Assembly: GCF_031157315.1 (NCBI RefSeq)
Contig: NZ_JAVIFU010000006.1
Span: 176,843 to 240,842 of the forward strand
Length of the DNA: 64,000 bases
Direction: 5' to 3'
DNA from: Paenibacillus sp. LHD-38
GTDB lineage: Bacteria > Bacillota > Bacilli > Paenibacillales > Paenibacillaceae
Part shown: piece by piece, positions 10,034 to 19,695 of the stretch
How the letters are laid out: every line of letters starts with the position of its first letter
Numbering within the stretch: the stretch's first letter is position 1
Notes under the pieces: generated by a model
What the model was told of the DNA's origin: nothing
Database searches by the model: none
What the model saw: only the letters and a program-made list of their open reading frames with translations
Translations under genes and position numbers: made by a program

Positions 10034-11803
10034 ATGGCTCGTTTCGAAAAATGGACCAACCGTTTCGCATCAAAAATGATTTTAGCATTTCTATTGATCA
10101 TCTTAATTCCGACCACTTTATCGGGGTTTTCTTTCTATTTGGAATCTTCTGCGCTTGTGAAACGGAATGTCAGAGCATCTGCCGTTCAGGTTACGAAACA
10201 AACCGCCGATGCGCTGTCTTCTATATTTAATGCCGGAAGCGATACCTCTGATTTGATATACAGCGATTTGAAGGTGCAGAAAGCGGCGATGCAGTACAGC
10301 ACGAGCCCGCTTAACACACAAATTGAGATGTCGCAATCGCTCAGCACCCTGCTGAACAACGTCGTGTATTCCAGTTCGTTTGTCCGAATAGTTTATATCA
10401 TTAAGAGCGGGGGAATCGGTTGGGGGAGCGGCACGTTCTCTACGCCCAAGCTTCGCAAGATTGATTTGAACCAGCAAAAATGGGTGGTCGATTCCAAAAA
10501 ACAGGATGGGGGCCTCGTATGGCAAACCCTGCGCAAGGATCCTTTCAGCGGCGGCGGTGAAAATACCGATCTCGTGCTTCCGATCAGCCGGACGCTGAAA
10601 GATTTTGATTCGCTTCAGCAGATTGGACTGCTCGTCGTTAATTTAAACGGCAAGGCGATTATTAATACCATTAATCAGGTTAAGCTTGGCGAGACCGGCC
10701 GCTATATGGTCGTCAATCCGGAAGGCCAAATTATGATCGATGCGGATCTCTCGCAAATTGGCCGGGTTGTCGAGGATGCGAAGCTGCATGAGCTCATTGT
10801 GCATAACGATGCGGTTGAATTCGAATATTCCAATAATGGTATCCGTTATTATGGCGTAAAACAGCTGCTGAGCAATGGATGGCTTCTGGTTGGCACGGTG
10901 CCTACGGTCGAAATAACAGGTGTGCTGGATAAGCTTCATACGCGTATTTTGATCACCTCGGTTTGCTTCGCTTTACTCGCGGTGCTCATTGGCTTTCTTA
11001 TCGCGAATCGGGTTACCAAACCGATTAAGCAGTTAACGCTGGAAATGAGGCGGGTGCAGCAGGGGGACTTATCTGTACGCACGGCATTGACCTCTTCCGA
11101 TGAAATCGGGCTGATGAGCAAGCATTTTAATAAAATGCTGGATGAAATCGAACAGCTCATGGGACGGGTGGAGCAGGAGCAGAACGAGAAGCTGGAGGCC
11201 GAGGTGCGAGCGGTCACATATCGGATTCACCCGCATTTTCTCTATAATACGCTCAGTACGCTGCGGTGGCTTATTCGCGCAGGCGAGATGGAGCGGGCGG
11301 ATCAAGGCCTAGCGGCGCTGACTCGGCTGCTCCAAGCCAATATGGGCAAGAACGGCCAGATGATTACGCTCGAGGAAGAGCTGGAAATTATTCAGAAATA
11401 TATCGTTATCTTAGAAATGCGGTACGAGCAAAAATATGTCCTAACCATCGAGGCTCAGCCGGGTACGGACAAGGTGAAAGTTCCGAGAATGCTGCTTCAG
11501 CCGCTTGTGGAGAACGCGGTTTTCCATGGCTTTGTACCGCTTAATCGCGGAGGTGAGATTACGGTAAAGGTGACGGTGCACCAGAGTGAACTCCATATTC
11601 TGCTGCAGGATAATGGCCTCGGAATGACGGCCGAGAAGCTGGCGCAATTGAATGCCAAGGAGGGGAAGACCGGAACCGGTATTGGACTTCAGCATATCCA
11701 TGATTCCTTAAGGCTTTATTTTGGAGCGGGCTCGAGCATGTCTGTAACAAGCGTAAGAGGGAGCGGAACGCAGATTCATATCGTCATACGTCTTCAAACC
11801 TGA
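10034..11803 (+). CDS. YesM-type sensor histidine kinase
   Basis: This 589-residue membrane kinase has helices near residues 15-35 and 300-325. They flank an extracellular dCache-like sensor region containing GETGRYMVVNPEGQIMIDAD. A HAMP linker follows (TKPIKQL...GDLSVRT, ~330-380). A His_kinase domain has RIHPHFLYNTL, with phospho-acceptor likely His401. The C-terminal ATPase shows the N box LLQPLVENAVFHG (~485-497) and glycine boxes DNGLGM and GTGIGL. It starts after AAGGTGGG. The response regulator gene follows 48 bases downstream. Kinases of this family usually sense sugars, often through solute-binding proteins; here probably products of the GH66 enzymes (inference). Confidence 0.93.
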   Translation: MARFEKWTNRFASKMILAFLLIILIPTTLSGFSFYLESSALVKRNVRASAVQVTKQTADALSSIFNAGSDTSDLIYSDLKVQKAAMQYSTSPLNTQIEMSQSLSTLLNNVVYSSSFVRIVYIIKSGGIGWGSGTFSTPKLRKIDLNQQKWVVDSKKQDGGLVWQTLRKDPFSGGGENTDLVLPISRTLKDFDSLQQIGLLVVNLNGKAIINTINQVKLGETGRYMVVNPEGQIMIDADLSQIGRVVEDAKLHELIVHNDAVEFEYSNNGIRYYGVKQLLSNGWLLVGTVPTVEITGVLDKLHTRILITSVCFALLAVLIGFLIANRVTKPIKQLTLEMRRVQQGDLSVRTALTSSDEIGLMSKHFNKMLDEIEQLMGRVEQEQNEKLEAEVRAVTYRIHPHFLYNTLSTLRWLIRAGEMERADQGLAALTRLLQANMGKNGQMITLEEELEIIQKYIVILEMRYEQKYVLTIEAQPGTDKVKVPRMLLQPLVENAVFHGFVPLNRGGEITVKVTVHQSELHILLQDNGLGMTAEKLAQLNAKEGKTGTGIGLQHIHDSLRLYFGAGSSMSVTSVRGSGTQIHIVIRLQT

Positions 11804-11851
11804 ACCCTGTCCAACTATAACTTGCTGCTCACTTCTTGAGGAGGGAATAAC

Positions 11852-13399
11852 ATGAACGACCATGTGTTGATCGTAGACGACGAGCCGATTATTCGAAATG
11901 GACTAAAAAACTTTATCGATTGGGAGAAGGTGGGACTCACCTTAGCGGGAGGCTGCGCAAATGGCGCAGAAGCCTTAGAGCTGCTGCGCTCCCGTCCGAT
12001 TGACATTCTGATAACGGATATTAAAATGCCGGTGATGGATGGTTTGGAGCTTACGCGCCATGCCCTTCAGCTTAACCCGCAAATGAAGATCGTTCTAATT
12101 AGCAGCTACAATGAGTTTGAATATGTGCGCGAGGGCATGAAGAACGGGGCAGTCGATTATTTGCTCAAACCGTCGCTGGAAGCAGAGGAGCTCCTTGCCG
12201 TGTTAGCGAGATGCAAAGAAATGCTGGCGAACAGCCGAAGGCAAGCGCTGCAGAGAAAACAGTATGATCAGCAATTGACCATGATGGAACGCAGACGCTC
12301 CGAGCAGGAAATCATCCGGCTGCTCGCAGCCAGCCAGCCGGAGTTTACTTTTAATGATATTTTCGGCCGGCAAAATGAAAGGTATTTATGTGCCTTTATC
12401 GTATCGGACGGATTAAACGAATGGCAGGAGCAGTACGGGGATTTGCACATTAGTATTATGTACGAGGATATGCAGGCGATATTTTACGAGGAGTTTCAGG
12501 AGGGAAGCGCACCGATCTTATCACGAGACGGTCTCTTGCTCATCTATCCCTATGAGGAGGGCGGAGAAACGAAGCTTCAACGCTTTAAAGCTAGAATCGC
12601 TGCAGAATTGTCCATCTCCATTTCAATAGGCTACAGTATAGAGCAGGCAGCGGAGCGGGTTGAAACCGGACTGAAACGAAGCCAAGCAGCAGGGCAAAGG
12701 CGGTTTTTTGAAGGCACAGATAAGCTGTTTCCGTGGGATCAGCGCTCAAATTTGCATGATGGCGAGCCAGTATACGAGGAACAGAACATGCATGCCATGG
12801 TCGAATGGATACGAGCCGAGAACAGCACGAAGAAAGTCATCGATTCCTTTGTCTCGAAATGGTCGAAGGGCAGTATGAAACCCGAGCAGGTAAGGAGAGA
12901 GGCATATGAGCTGCTCTCTGCGCATGCGTATTTGAACGGAGATTCCAAAACGCTGTCGGATTACCGGGATCACATTTGGCGCTGCGATACGGTCGTTCAG
13001 CTTGAGGCGGCTTTACGTCATTTCTTTGAGGAGATGGAGCATCCTAATCAGCTTCGCCTGCAAGACAAGGGGCATGGCGGACAATTAATTACGAAAGCTA
13101 TTTCGTACATTAAGCTTCATTTCCGTGAAGAGCTTACGCTGCAGGAAGTAGCGGACACCATTCATGTGAGCAAGAGTTATTTATCGAATTTATTCAAAAA
13201 ACAGTCGGGCCAAAATTTTATTGATTATTTGATCGATTTGAGGCTGCATGAGGCCAAACGGATGCTGGTTCAGCATGAATATAAAATTTACGAGGTTGCG
13301 GAAAAATCGGGCTTTAACGACGTGAAATATTTTAGCAAGCTGTTCAAGAAAATGACGCAAATGACACCGGTCGAGTACCGGGAGAAGCATCAGCAATAG
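11852..13399 (+). CDS. YesN-type response regulator, AraC family
   Basis: This 515-residue protein starts at ATG 11852 after GAGGAGGG. An N-terminal receiver domain has the acidic pair at residues 9-10, phospho-acceptor Asp56 in ITDIKMP and the conserved Lys in YLLKPS (~residue 106). A long middle region follows. Two AraC helix-turn-helix motifs occupy the last ~100 residues (LTLQEVADTIHVSKSYLSNLFKK and the IYEVAEKSGFNDVKYFSKLFKK element, each read in part). It pairs with the preceding kinase and probably activates the GH66 and transporter genes upstream. The solute-binding lipoprotein is immediately downstream. Confidence 0.93.
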   Translation: MNDHVLIVDDEPIIRNGLKNFIDWEKVGLTLAGGCANGAEALELLRSRPIDILITDIKMPVMDGLELTRHALQLNPQMKIVLISSYNEFEYVREGMKNGAVDYLLKPSLEAEELLAVLARCKEMLANSRRQALQRKQYDQQLTMMERRRSEQEIIRLLAASQPEFTFNDIFGRQNERYLCAFIVSDGLNEWQEQYGDLHISIMYEDMQAIFYEEFQEGSAPILSRDGLLLIYPYEEGGETKLQRFKARIAAELSISISIGYSIEQAAERVETGLKRSQAAGQRRFFEGTDKLFPWDQRSNLHDGEPVYEEQNMHAMVEWIRAENSTKKVIDSFVSKWSKGSMKPEQVRREAYELLSAHAYLNGDSKTLSDYRDHIWRCDTVVQLEAALRHFFEEMEHPNQLRLQDKGHGGQLITKAISYIKLHFREELTLQEVADTIHVSKSYLSNLFKKQSGQNFIDYLIDLRLHEAKRMLVQHEYKIYEVAEKSGFNDVKYFSKLFKKMTQMTPVEYREKHQQ

Positions 13400-13423
13400 T
13401 TGACGGGGGAGGAGTGTATACTT

Positions 13424-14677
13424 GTGAAAAAGCTGCTGATGATCATAGGCTTGCTTCTCATCGCCACGGGCTGCGGACAGCAGTCCATTTTAACGAAAGA
13501 CAGCAAGGTTGAGAAGATGAGCAATCCGGATGATTATGAGATCGAATTCTGGCATACGTACAGCGATGAGGAGACTCGGATTTTGGAAGATACCCTCATT
13601 CCGGCTTTTGAAGAAGCGTATCCCCATATTCATGTCGTCCCTGTTCGGCAAAGCAATAATGCGGAGCTGAAGTATACACTTATTTCCAAGTCATCCGCGA
13701 ACAAAGCGCCTGATGTGGTCCGGATGGATATCGTATGGGTGCCGGAGTTTTCCCAGAGCGGGCTTTTGCTTCCTCTGAGCGATTACGAGGATTTCGATAA
13801 GGCCACGCAAAGGCTGCAGAGCAATACGGGCTCGGCAGGTTATTACGCGGGTGCCTATTATTCGCTGCCCGTGAATATGAACACGAAGGTTGCTATCTTT
13901 AGCCGCGCGCTGCTGAAGCAGGCCGGTTTATCGGAGCCGCCTGCCACCTTTCAGGAGGTCATTGCGCTTGCGAGGGAGCATCGCTTCAAGATTGGAATGG
14001 GCGGGCTGGAGTCTTGGGAAAGCCTGCCTTACATCTATGCGCTTGGCGGGCGCATGACGGATGAGGCGTATACGAGAGCTTCGGGTTATCTAGACGGCGA
14101 AGGGACAGTCAAAGCGGTAGAGCAGCTGTTTATGCTTTACAAGGAGCATCTGATCGACCGGACCTTGATTAACGGCGGCGCTGACAACTGGGAAGGCGTG
14201 AAATCCGGCAAAATTCTGGTGATGGACGACGGGCCTTGGTTTTACAGCGTCTTTCGAGGCAAGGAGCTAGAGAGAGCCATAAACACGACATGGGCGGTTC
14301 CTTTTCCGACTACTTATGGACCTGCATCGATCATGGGCGGAGAACATCTTGTCAGCATGAAGGGCTCCAAGCATCCGCTGCAGGCATGGACCTTCATGAA
14401 GTGGATGATCAATACAGAGTCGCAGGTGGCCATGTCGCAGACGGGCTTGATTCCGACTAATTTGGAAGCGAAGGAAATTAAGGTGCAGGGCGAGTCGTTT
14501 ATTCATCCGTTTGCCGATGCGCTCGATCATACGTTCCTGCGCCCGCCAGTGAAAAACTACAGCCGAATCGATGCCATCTATGTTTCGTATATGATCAAAA
14601 TTTTTCAAGAGGAGCTGTCCGTGCAAGAGGGCTTAACGGCAGCAGCCGCGCAGATTGATCATCTATTGAAGCCATAA
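13424..14677 (+). CDS. extracellular sugar-binding lipoprotein of ABC transporter
   Basis: The GTG at 13424 follows GGGGGAGGAG by about 10 bases and gives a clean signal peptide with lipobox LIATGC. The TTG at 13400 is the longer, less likely start. The mature protein has the SBP_bac_1 pattern: EIEFWHTYSDEE at the start, DVVRMDIVW, and YSLPVNMNTKVAIFS, with the late segment GPASIMGGEHLV. Length about 417 residues is typical. It lies downstream of the kinase/regulator pair and probably delivers oligosaccharide to the permeases at the left end of the window or to the sensor kinase. Confidence 0.9.
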   Translation: MKKLLMIIGLLLIATGCGQQSILTKDSKVEKMSNPDDYEIEFWHTYSDEETRILEDTLIPAFEEAYPHIHVVPVRQSNNAELKYTLISKSSANKAPDVVRMDIVWVPEFSQSGLLLPLSDYEDFDKATQRLQSNTGSAGYYAGAYYSLPVNMNTKVAIFSRALLKQAGLSEPPATFQEVIALAREHRFKIGMGGLESWESLPYIYALGGRMTDEAYTRASGYLDGEGTVKAVEQLFMLYKEHLIDRTLINGGADNWEGVKSGKILVMDDGPWFYSVFRGKELERAINTTWAVPFPTTYGPASIMGGEHLVSMKGSKHPLQAWTFMKWMINTESQVAMSQTGLIPTNLEAKEIKVQGESFIHPFADALDHTFLRPPVKNYSRIDAIYVSYMIKIFQEELSVQEGLTAAAAQIDHLLKP

Positions 14678-14693
14678 ATGCGTTTGTCCAGAT

Positions 14694-14730
14694 GAAAAAA
14701 AAGCTGGCGACAGCCGCCAGCTTTTTTTTT
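14694..14730. terminator. bidirectional rho-independent terminator
   Basis: An A9 run, AAGCTGGCG, a 5-base loop, CGCCAGCTT and a T run make a symmetric terminator. It serves the binding-protein gene on the plus strand and the dehydrogenase gene on the minus strand. Confidence 0.92.
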
Positions 14731-14749
14731 GCTGCTAATGCCTTACGCG

Positions 14750-15763
14750 TTAAAACGTAATGCACACCTTTCCGAAATGCGCCCCCTTGGATAAGTAACG
14801 CAGCGCATCAACGGATTGTTCAAACGGGAATACGCGGTCAATGACCGGGTGCAGCGCATTTTGCGCTATGGCGCGGTTCATGGACTCGAACATGTCCCGG
14901 CTGCCCACATTAATGGCTTGCAGCCGCGCCTTTCGGAGAATGGCGGCAATAATATCGAAGTTCTCTACGCTGGCTCCCGACAAGATGCCAATGATACTAA
15001 TTTGTCCGCCTACCCGAAGAGCCTGGAGCGATCGGTTCAGCGTAGCCGCTCCGCCGAGGTCGACAACCAGATCGGCGCCTCGGCCATGGGTAAGCTCAAG
15101 CGCCACTTTATCCCATTCCGGTGTCTTTTTGTAATTGATGACCTGATCGGCTCCCAGCGCTTTCGCGCGCTCAAGCTTATCGTCGCTGCTCGATGTTAAA
15201 ATGACGTTAGCCCCGTGAAGCTTAGCGAATTGGAGGGCGAATAGGGAGACGCCGCCTGTACCTTGCACGAGCACCGTGTCGCCGGATTTGACTTTGCCTT
15301 CCTCTACGACGGCATGCCATGCCGTAACTCCGGCACAAGCAAGCGCGGCAGCTTCCTCATCGCTCAAATGATCAGGCACGTGAACCAGTCCCTGCTCGGG
15401 TAAGACGACATATTCAGCGAGAAGTCCATCCAGCGGATTGCCCAGCGTGCTTACCCAGCCTTCTTGCGTAGGTTCGCCGGAAATCCAGCTCTGCGTAAAG
15501 ATGCCGCTCACCCGCTGACCCAGCTTGAAACGGGTCACGTTTTCCCCTAAACCGATCACCTCGCCAACCCCGTCGGATACGGGGATGAAAGGAAGCTTCA
15601 GATGGGGATTATAAAAGCCGTCAATAACTCCCAGGTCACGGGAGTTGAGTGAAACGGCACGCATTTTGATCAGCAGCTCGCCTGTGCCGGGAACCGGAAT
15701 TTGCCTCTCCAATGGTCTTACATGATCCAATCCGAAACCGTTTTGTATTGCATATACTTTCAT
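14750..15763 (-). CDS. zinc-free/zinc-type NAD(P)-dependent alcohol dehydrogenase (MDR family)
   Basis: This ~337-residue medium-chain dehydrogenase/reductase has a GroES-like N-terminal domain (LNSRDLGVIDG, PVSDGVGEVIGLG) and a Rossmann domain. The nucleotide-binding stretch is VLVQGTGGVSLFALQFAK near residue 170, with VVDLGGA near 240. The catalytic zinc Cys seen in true alcohol dehydrogenases is replaced by Ser-Arg at SLNSRD, so it may be a quinone-oxidoreductase-like reductase. ATG 15763 is spaced better from AAGGAGAG than ATG 15769. It is divergent from an HxlR regulator, a common pairing for redox and aldehyde-responsive genes. Confidence 0.82.
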   Translation of the reverse strand: MKVYAIQNGFGLDHVRPLERQIPVPGTGELLIKMRAVSLNSRDLGVIDGFYNPHLKLPFIPVSDGVGEVIGLGENVTRFKLGQRVSGIFTQSWISGEPTQEGWVSTLGNPLDGLLAEYVVLPEQGLVHVPDHLSDEEAAALACAGVTAWHAVVEEGKVKSGDTVLVQGTGGVSLFALQFAKLHGANVILTSSSDDKLERAKALGADQVINYKKTPEWDKVALELTHGRGADLVVDLGGAATLNRSLQALRVGGQISIIGILSGASVENFDIIAAILRKARLQAINVGSRDMFESMNRAIAQNALHPVIDRVFPFEQSVDALRYLSKGAHFGKVCITF

Positions 15764-15807
15764 GGTCATCTCTCCTTTTAGTTGGTGTAGACATACATTA
15801 ATGCATA

Positions 15808-15822
15808 TACTAATATTTAGTA
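15808..15822. promoter_or_regulatory. candidate HxlR operator
   Basis: A perfect inverted repeat, TACTAA-TAT-TTAGTA, lies midway between the divergent dehydrogenase and HxlR genes. That is where an autoregulating winged-helix repressor or activator would bind. Inferred from symmetry and position only. Confidence 0.5.
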
Positions 15823-15873
15823 AGTAGGCACTTTATTGTTCGTTATGAACCTTTAGGTGCGTAAGGAGGAGGA

Positions 15874-16278
15874 GTGGGGATAGGTATGACCGATGACATT
15901 GAAAAGAAGCCAGCCGATATATCAATTGCCGAATGCAGCTACCGCAGGGTGCTTGAAATCATTTCGAGCAAATGGTCTGCGTTAGTCCTCTATGCCTTAG
16001 AGGACGGCAGCCTGCGGTACGGAGAAGTAAGGAGACGAATTGAGGGCATATCGCAAAAAATGCTGACCCAAACGTTGCGGCAGCTGGAGCGGGACGGCTT
16101 GGTCAGACGCGAAGTTACGCCGTCTGTACCTCCTGTAGTTGATTATTCGTTAACCCCGCTTGGTGAGACGCTCATCCAAACGATGCGGCATTTAAAGCTG
16201 TGGACGGCCGAATATTTTCCGCTAGTCGAGAAGGCTAGACAGGAATATGACCAAAAGAGCGGCGAGGATGTCATATAG
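15874..16278 (+). CDS. HxlR-family transcriptional regulator
   Basis: This ~134-residue winged-helix regulator has the HxlR pattern: a conserved Cys in the N-terminal AECSYRRVLEII, then SSKWSALVLYAL, LRYGEVRRRIEGISQKMLT and LVRREV followed by DYSLTPLG. GTG 15874 lies 4 bases after AAGGAGG, rather close. ATG 15886 is an alternative but sits 13 bases downstream of it. The Cys suggests thiol or electrophile sensing, as in other HxlR proteins controlling adjacent oxidoreductases. It probably regulates the divergent dehydrogenase. Confidence 0.88.
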   Translation: MGIGMTDDIEKKPADISIAECSYRRVLEIISSKWSALVLYALEDGSLRYGEVRRRIEGISQKMLTQTLRQLERDGLVRREVTPSVPPVVDYSLTPLGETLIQTMRHLKLWTAEYFPLVEKARQEYDQKSGEDVI

Positions 16279-16287
16279 CGCGCACAT

Positions 16288-16320
16288 AAAAAAGCGGGAA
16301 TCGATTCGATTCCCGCTTTG
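16288..16320. terminator. bidirectional terminator
   Basis: A perfect palindrome (AAAGCGGGAATCGA and its complement around a central T) with flanking A and T runs separates the convergent HxlR and SNF2 genes. Confidence 0.85.
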
Positions 16321-16350
16321 CTTATTGCTTACTCTGTACCTTGTATCGAG

Positions 16351-19300
16351 CTATTGAATCATTAGAATCTCGCGAATGTCTTGCTCGCTGAGGGAAGACA
16401 GTTCCTCTTGGCCAGGCTGGATGACCTCATCGATGAGATTTTTCTTTTTTTGCTGGAGCTCGTACATTTTATCCTCAACCGTTCCTTGCGTAACGAGACG
16501 GATGACCTGCACAACGTTTTTCTGGCCAATCCGGTGAGCGCGGTCCGCGGCTTGCTGCTCAACCGCAGGGTTCCACCATAAGTCATAAAGTATAACCGTA
16601 TCGGCGCCCGTCAGGTTTAGCCCCGTACCGCCGGCCTTTAAGGAGAGCAGAAAAAGCTCGCGCTCGCCGTCATTGAATCGGTTGCAGAGCTCGACGCGCT
16701 CGGAGGCCTTCGTTTGCCCATCCAAATAGAAGTAGCTGATGCCCCGGTAACCAAGCTCGCGGCCGATTAAACCGAGCATTTCGGTAAACTGGGAAAAAAT
16801 AAGCAGACGCTTGCCAGCGCTCTGGCATTCCTCGATAATCTCGAGGAGCTGCTCGAATTTGGCGGAGCTGCCCTTATAGTCCTCGACAAAGAGCACGGGA
16901 TGGCAGCAGAGCTGGCGAAGCCTTGTAATGCCTGCCAAAATCCTGATCCGATTTTGATGGAAGCTTTCCTCGTTCAAATGCTTCACCGTTTCCTGCTGCA
17001 GCTTCGCCAAGAAGCCGACATACAGCTGCTTCTGCTCCGGCAGCAGCTCGGATGCCTGTATCGATTCGATTTTCTCTGGCAGCTCTTGCAGTACGTCGCT
17101 TTTCAGCCTGCGCAGCAGGAAGGGGCGGACACGCTTCGCGACAGTCTCCCGGGTAAGCTCGTTAAACGCTTGCCTGCTCGGGAATAACTCGGGAAATACG
17201 GCGCCAAATATCGACCAAAGCTCTTCCAGCTTATTTTCGACGGGCGTTCCAGTCAAAGCAAAGCGATATCCTGCTTCGAGAGACTTGACCGCTTGCGCGG
17301 TCTGGGTCGTATGATTTTTGAAATACTGCGCTTCGTCCATAATCAGCGTATGGAAGCTTTGCTTCGCATACTGCGTGATATCCCTTCGAAGCAAAGGGTA
17401 GGAGGTGATGATGACATCCGCCTCCAAGCCGCCCGCCAGCACGCCGCTGCGTTCCGCTTTGGTTCCGTCCGCAATTACGGCGCGAATTTCGGGAGCGAAT
17501 TTTTTGATCTCGTTCAACCAGTTGTAGACGAGAGAAGCGGGAGAAACGATCAAAGCGGGCTGATCACGCTTTCGGATCTCGGGCAGAACAGAGACGATAA
17601 AAGCGATTGCCTGTACCGTTTTTCCAAGTCCCATATCGTCTGCGAGAATCCCGCCAAAATGATAATGCGCGAGTGTCTTCATCCATTGATAGCCGTATAT
17701 CTGATAATCGCGAAGCACGGGGGCAAGGCTGCCAGGAAGCGAGAATTCCAGATTATCCGGGTTTCGCATATTTTCCAGCAGCCGCCGGAATGATTTGCCC
17801 AGCTTTATTGCTTTACTGTTCTCGCTCGAATCGATGAGATGCAGGCCGCGAACGGCAGGCACGCGGAATTCTGCGCCTTGGATATCACCTTTGCGAAGCC
17901 CTACATCATTTAAGAAGCGAATAATTTCCTGAAATTCGGCGCCTTCAAGCGGTAATAACGAGCCGTCCGGCAGACGGTGATATTTGCGCTTTACCTCCAG
18001 GGACTTTAAGAGATTGCGGATTTCAGATTCCGGAATACCGTCCATCGCGAATTTGAATTCAAGCCAATCGGTTCGCTCATCCACATTAACCGTCACGGTA
18101 GGAGGAGCGTGCTTGGTCACGATCCGTACCTTCACAGCGGAGGTAGCGTATACGGTCAGCAGCTTCTCGAGCAGCGGGATGACGTTGTGAAGAAATTCAA
18201 ATTCGGTATCCTCGTCGTCCAGAAAATAACCAGCTTCAGTCTTCGCGAAGGGTACCAGCTCCATCAGCTCCAATATTTGACGCTCCTGTTCCCCGTCGCG
18301 CATCAGGATCCGGTCGGTGCCGCGGCTCTTATCGCTGCCTTCTAACGGATTAATTATGATATCGCCGTATTGGAATTCAAGACCGGCAACCAGCCGGTCT
18401 CTGATCCGATCCAGATAAAGCTTTGCTTTAAGCTGCGTATGCAGGACGCGGTCGGAGATGGTTTCCGCGATCCGTACGCTCCCAAGCTTCATTAAGCCGG
18501 GTATGACCCTCTCCATGAAAGGCTCCATTTGCTCAGGCGCAATTTGGATTTTGGGCTTGCGCGAGGTGTCCATCAGCTGCTTGAGCTCTGCAAGCCGTTT
18601 GCAGGAATCCGGTTTCAGCTGAAGCAGCTTGCCTTCTGTTATGACAAGCTCATACTCCTCCATTAAGGTCATCTGCTCGAGGCCTTGAATCTCCAATTGA
18701 AACCCTTCACCCGCCGCTTGATCGAACGCAAAGTGAAGCGGAATCGCTTCATCGCTTACCGTTATCCCATGAAAATTTTGATTGCCAATATGCAGCTGGA
18801 CCGTTGGAGCGGCCATCAGCAGGGGGAGCAGCTCCCCCCAAGAAAATGGAGGAATAAGCAGCAGCCGTTCGCCGCCAGCAGGCGTTTCTGCTTGGTAGAA
18901 CCGATTTGAGGATTGGCGAAACAGCATTTCATGACGATAGATTTGATAGAGCTGCCGAATAACGGCATCGGTCTCGAGTTGGAAGCTGTGAATGCTCGGG
19001 TCATACGTAAAATGCTTCGAAAAAACGTACGGCTCCCGGCGCTCCGCCTTCTCCAGAAACTCCCGGATTCGCTGAACGATATATAACCGCTTAGGCCCGA
19101 TCCTCAGCTCGATGCCAAACATATACTTCCGGTAGCCGTAAGGGTGCAGCTTGCACGAAATCTCTACTTCAAGGGGAGTACGTGTGTCAAAAAGCGAACT
19201 TCTGCCGCTCGAGCGGGCAGGCCTGCCTCCGAATAGACCCAGCATGCTGGCGGCTAGACGAGTATCGGCTGCTTCGAGCCCTGCGGAATTAGCAAAGCGC

Positions 19301-19695
19301 GGTTGAAGCTGCAAGGAATCGGATTCCTCCGCGTCTTCGTCATCCTCGTAGGGCCTATCCTCCGGATGCAAGAGGGAGGGGTAGACGCGAGCGGGCTTGT
19401 CGCCTTGCTCCTGAGCATCAAGGATTTGGAGAAGCGCAGCAGCCACATGCATGCAATATTTATCGTAGCTGCTGAAAGCGAGGCAGGTGCATGCCGCTTC
19501 GACGTCTCCGTTACGGTCTACTTCAATGGTAACCTCATAGCGTTTATTGCCGTGTATGATAGCCGAATAGCTGCCCGCCTGCGGAGTGGAGCTTGTTAAC
19601 GTTACATTTCCATCTCTATTGAATGCTTCCCCTCGCTCATAGAAGGAGTCGCCGCAAAGTAATTTAATGATTCGCCGGGACAAGTGAGTACTCAT
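16351..19695 (-). CDS. SWIM zinc-finger SNF2-family helicase
   Basis: This 1114-residue protein begins after AAAGGAA. Residues 69-83 form a SWIM finger (CxC then CMH: Cys69, Cys71, Cys81, His83). A large bacterial SNF2-associated middle region follows. The SNF2 ATPase begins near 650 with DYQIYGYQW and Walker A ADDMGLGKT (~685). The DEAQ box is near 787, then FALTGTPVENK. The helicase C-terminal lobe has LLIFSQFTEML and LWWNPAVEQQAADRAHRIGQ (read in two parts). Such proteins are ATP-driven DNA or RNA translocases with poorly defined roles in Firmicutes. It is a single gene flanked by unrelated genes, and no defence partners are adjacent. Confidence 0.92.
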   Translation of the reverse strand: MSTHLSRRIIKLLCGDSFYERGEAFNRDGNVTLTSSTPQAGSYSAIIHGNKRYEVTIEVDRNGDVEAACTCLAFSSYDKYCMHVAAALLQILDAQEQGDKPARVYPSLLHPEDRPYEDDEDAEESDSLQLQPRFANSAGLEAADTRLAASMLGLFGGRPARSSGRSSLFDTRTPLEVEISCKLHPYGYRKYMFGIELRIGPKRLYIVQRIREFLEKAERREPYVFSKHFTYDPSIHSFQLETDAVIRQLYQIYRHEMLFRQSSNRFYQAETPAGGERLLLIPPFSWGELLPLLMAAPTVQLHIGNQNFHGITVSDEAIPLHFAFDQAAGEGFQLEIQGLEQMTLMEEYELVITEGKLLQLKPDSCKRLAELKQLMDTSRKPKIQIAPEQMEPFMERVIPGLMKLGSVRIAETISDRVLHTQLKAKLYLDRIRDRLVAGLEFQYGDIIINPLEGSDKSRGTDRILMRDGEQERQILELMELVPFAKTEAGYFLDDEDTEFEFLHNVIPLLEKLLTVYATSAVKVRIVTKHAPPTVTVNVDERTDWLEFKFAMDGIPESEIRNLLKSLEVKRKYHRLPDGSLLPLEGAEFQEIIRFLNDVGLRKGDIQGAEFRVPAVRGLHLIDSSENSKAIKLGKSFRRLLENMRNPDNLEFSLPGSLAPVLRDYQIYGYQWMKTLAHYHFGGILADDMGLGKTVQAIAFIVSVLPEIRKRDQPALIVSPASLVYNWLNEIKKFAPEIRAVIADGTKAERSGVLAGGLEADVIITSYPLLRRDITQYAKQSFHTLIMDEAQYFKNHTTQTAQAVKSLEAGYRFALTGTPVENKLEELWSIFGAVFPELFPSRQAFNELTRETVAKRVRPFLLRRLKSDVLQELPEKIESIQASELLPEQKQLYVGFLAKLQQETVKHLNEESFHQNRIRILAGITRLRQLCCHPVLFVEDYKGSSAKFEQLLEIIEECQSAGKRLLIFSQFTEMLGLIGRELGYRGISYFYLDGQTKASERVELCNRFNDGERELFLLSLKAGGTGLNLTGADTVILYDLWWNPAVEQQAADRAHRIGQKNVVQVIRLVTQGTVEDKMYELQQKKKNLIDEVIQPGQEELSSLSEQDIREILMIQ

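Noticed and set aside
16351..19695. SNF2 helicase as part of a defence island
   Set aside because: Neighbours are an alcohol dehydrogenase pair and an unrelated convergent regulator; no nuclease, methylase or sensor gene forms an operon with it.
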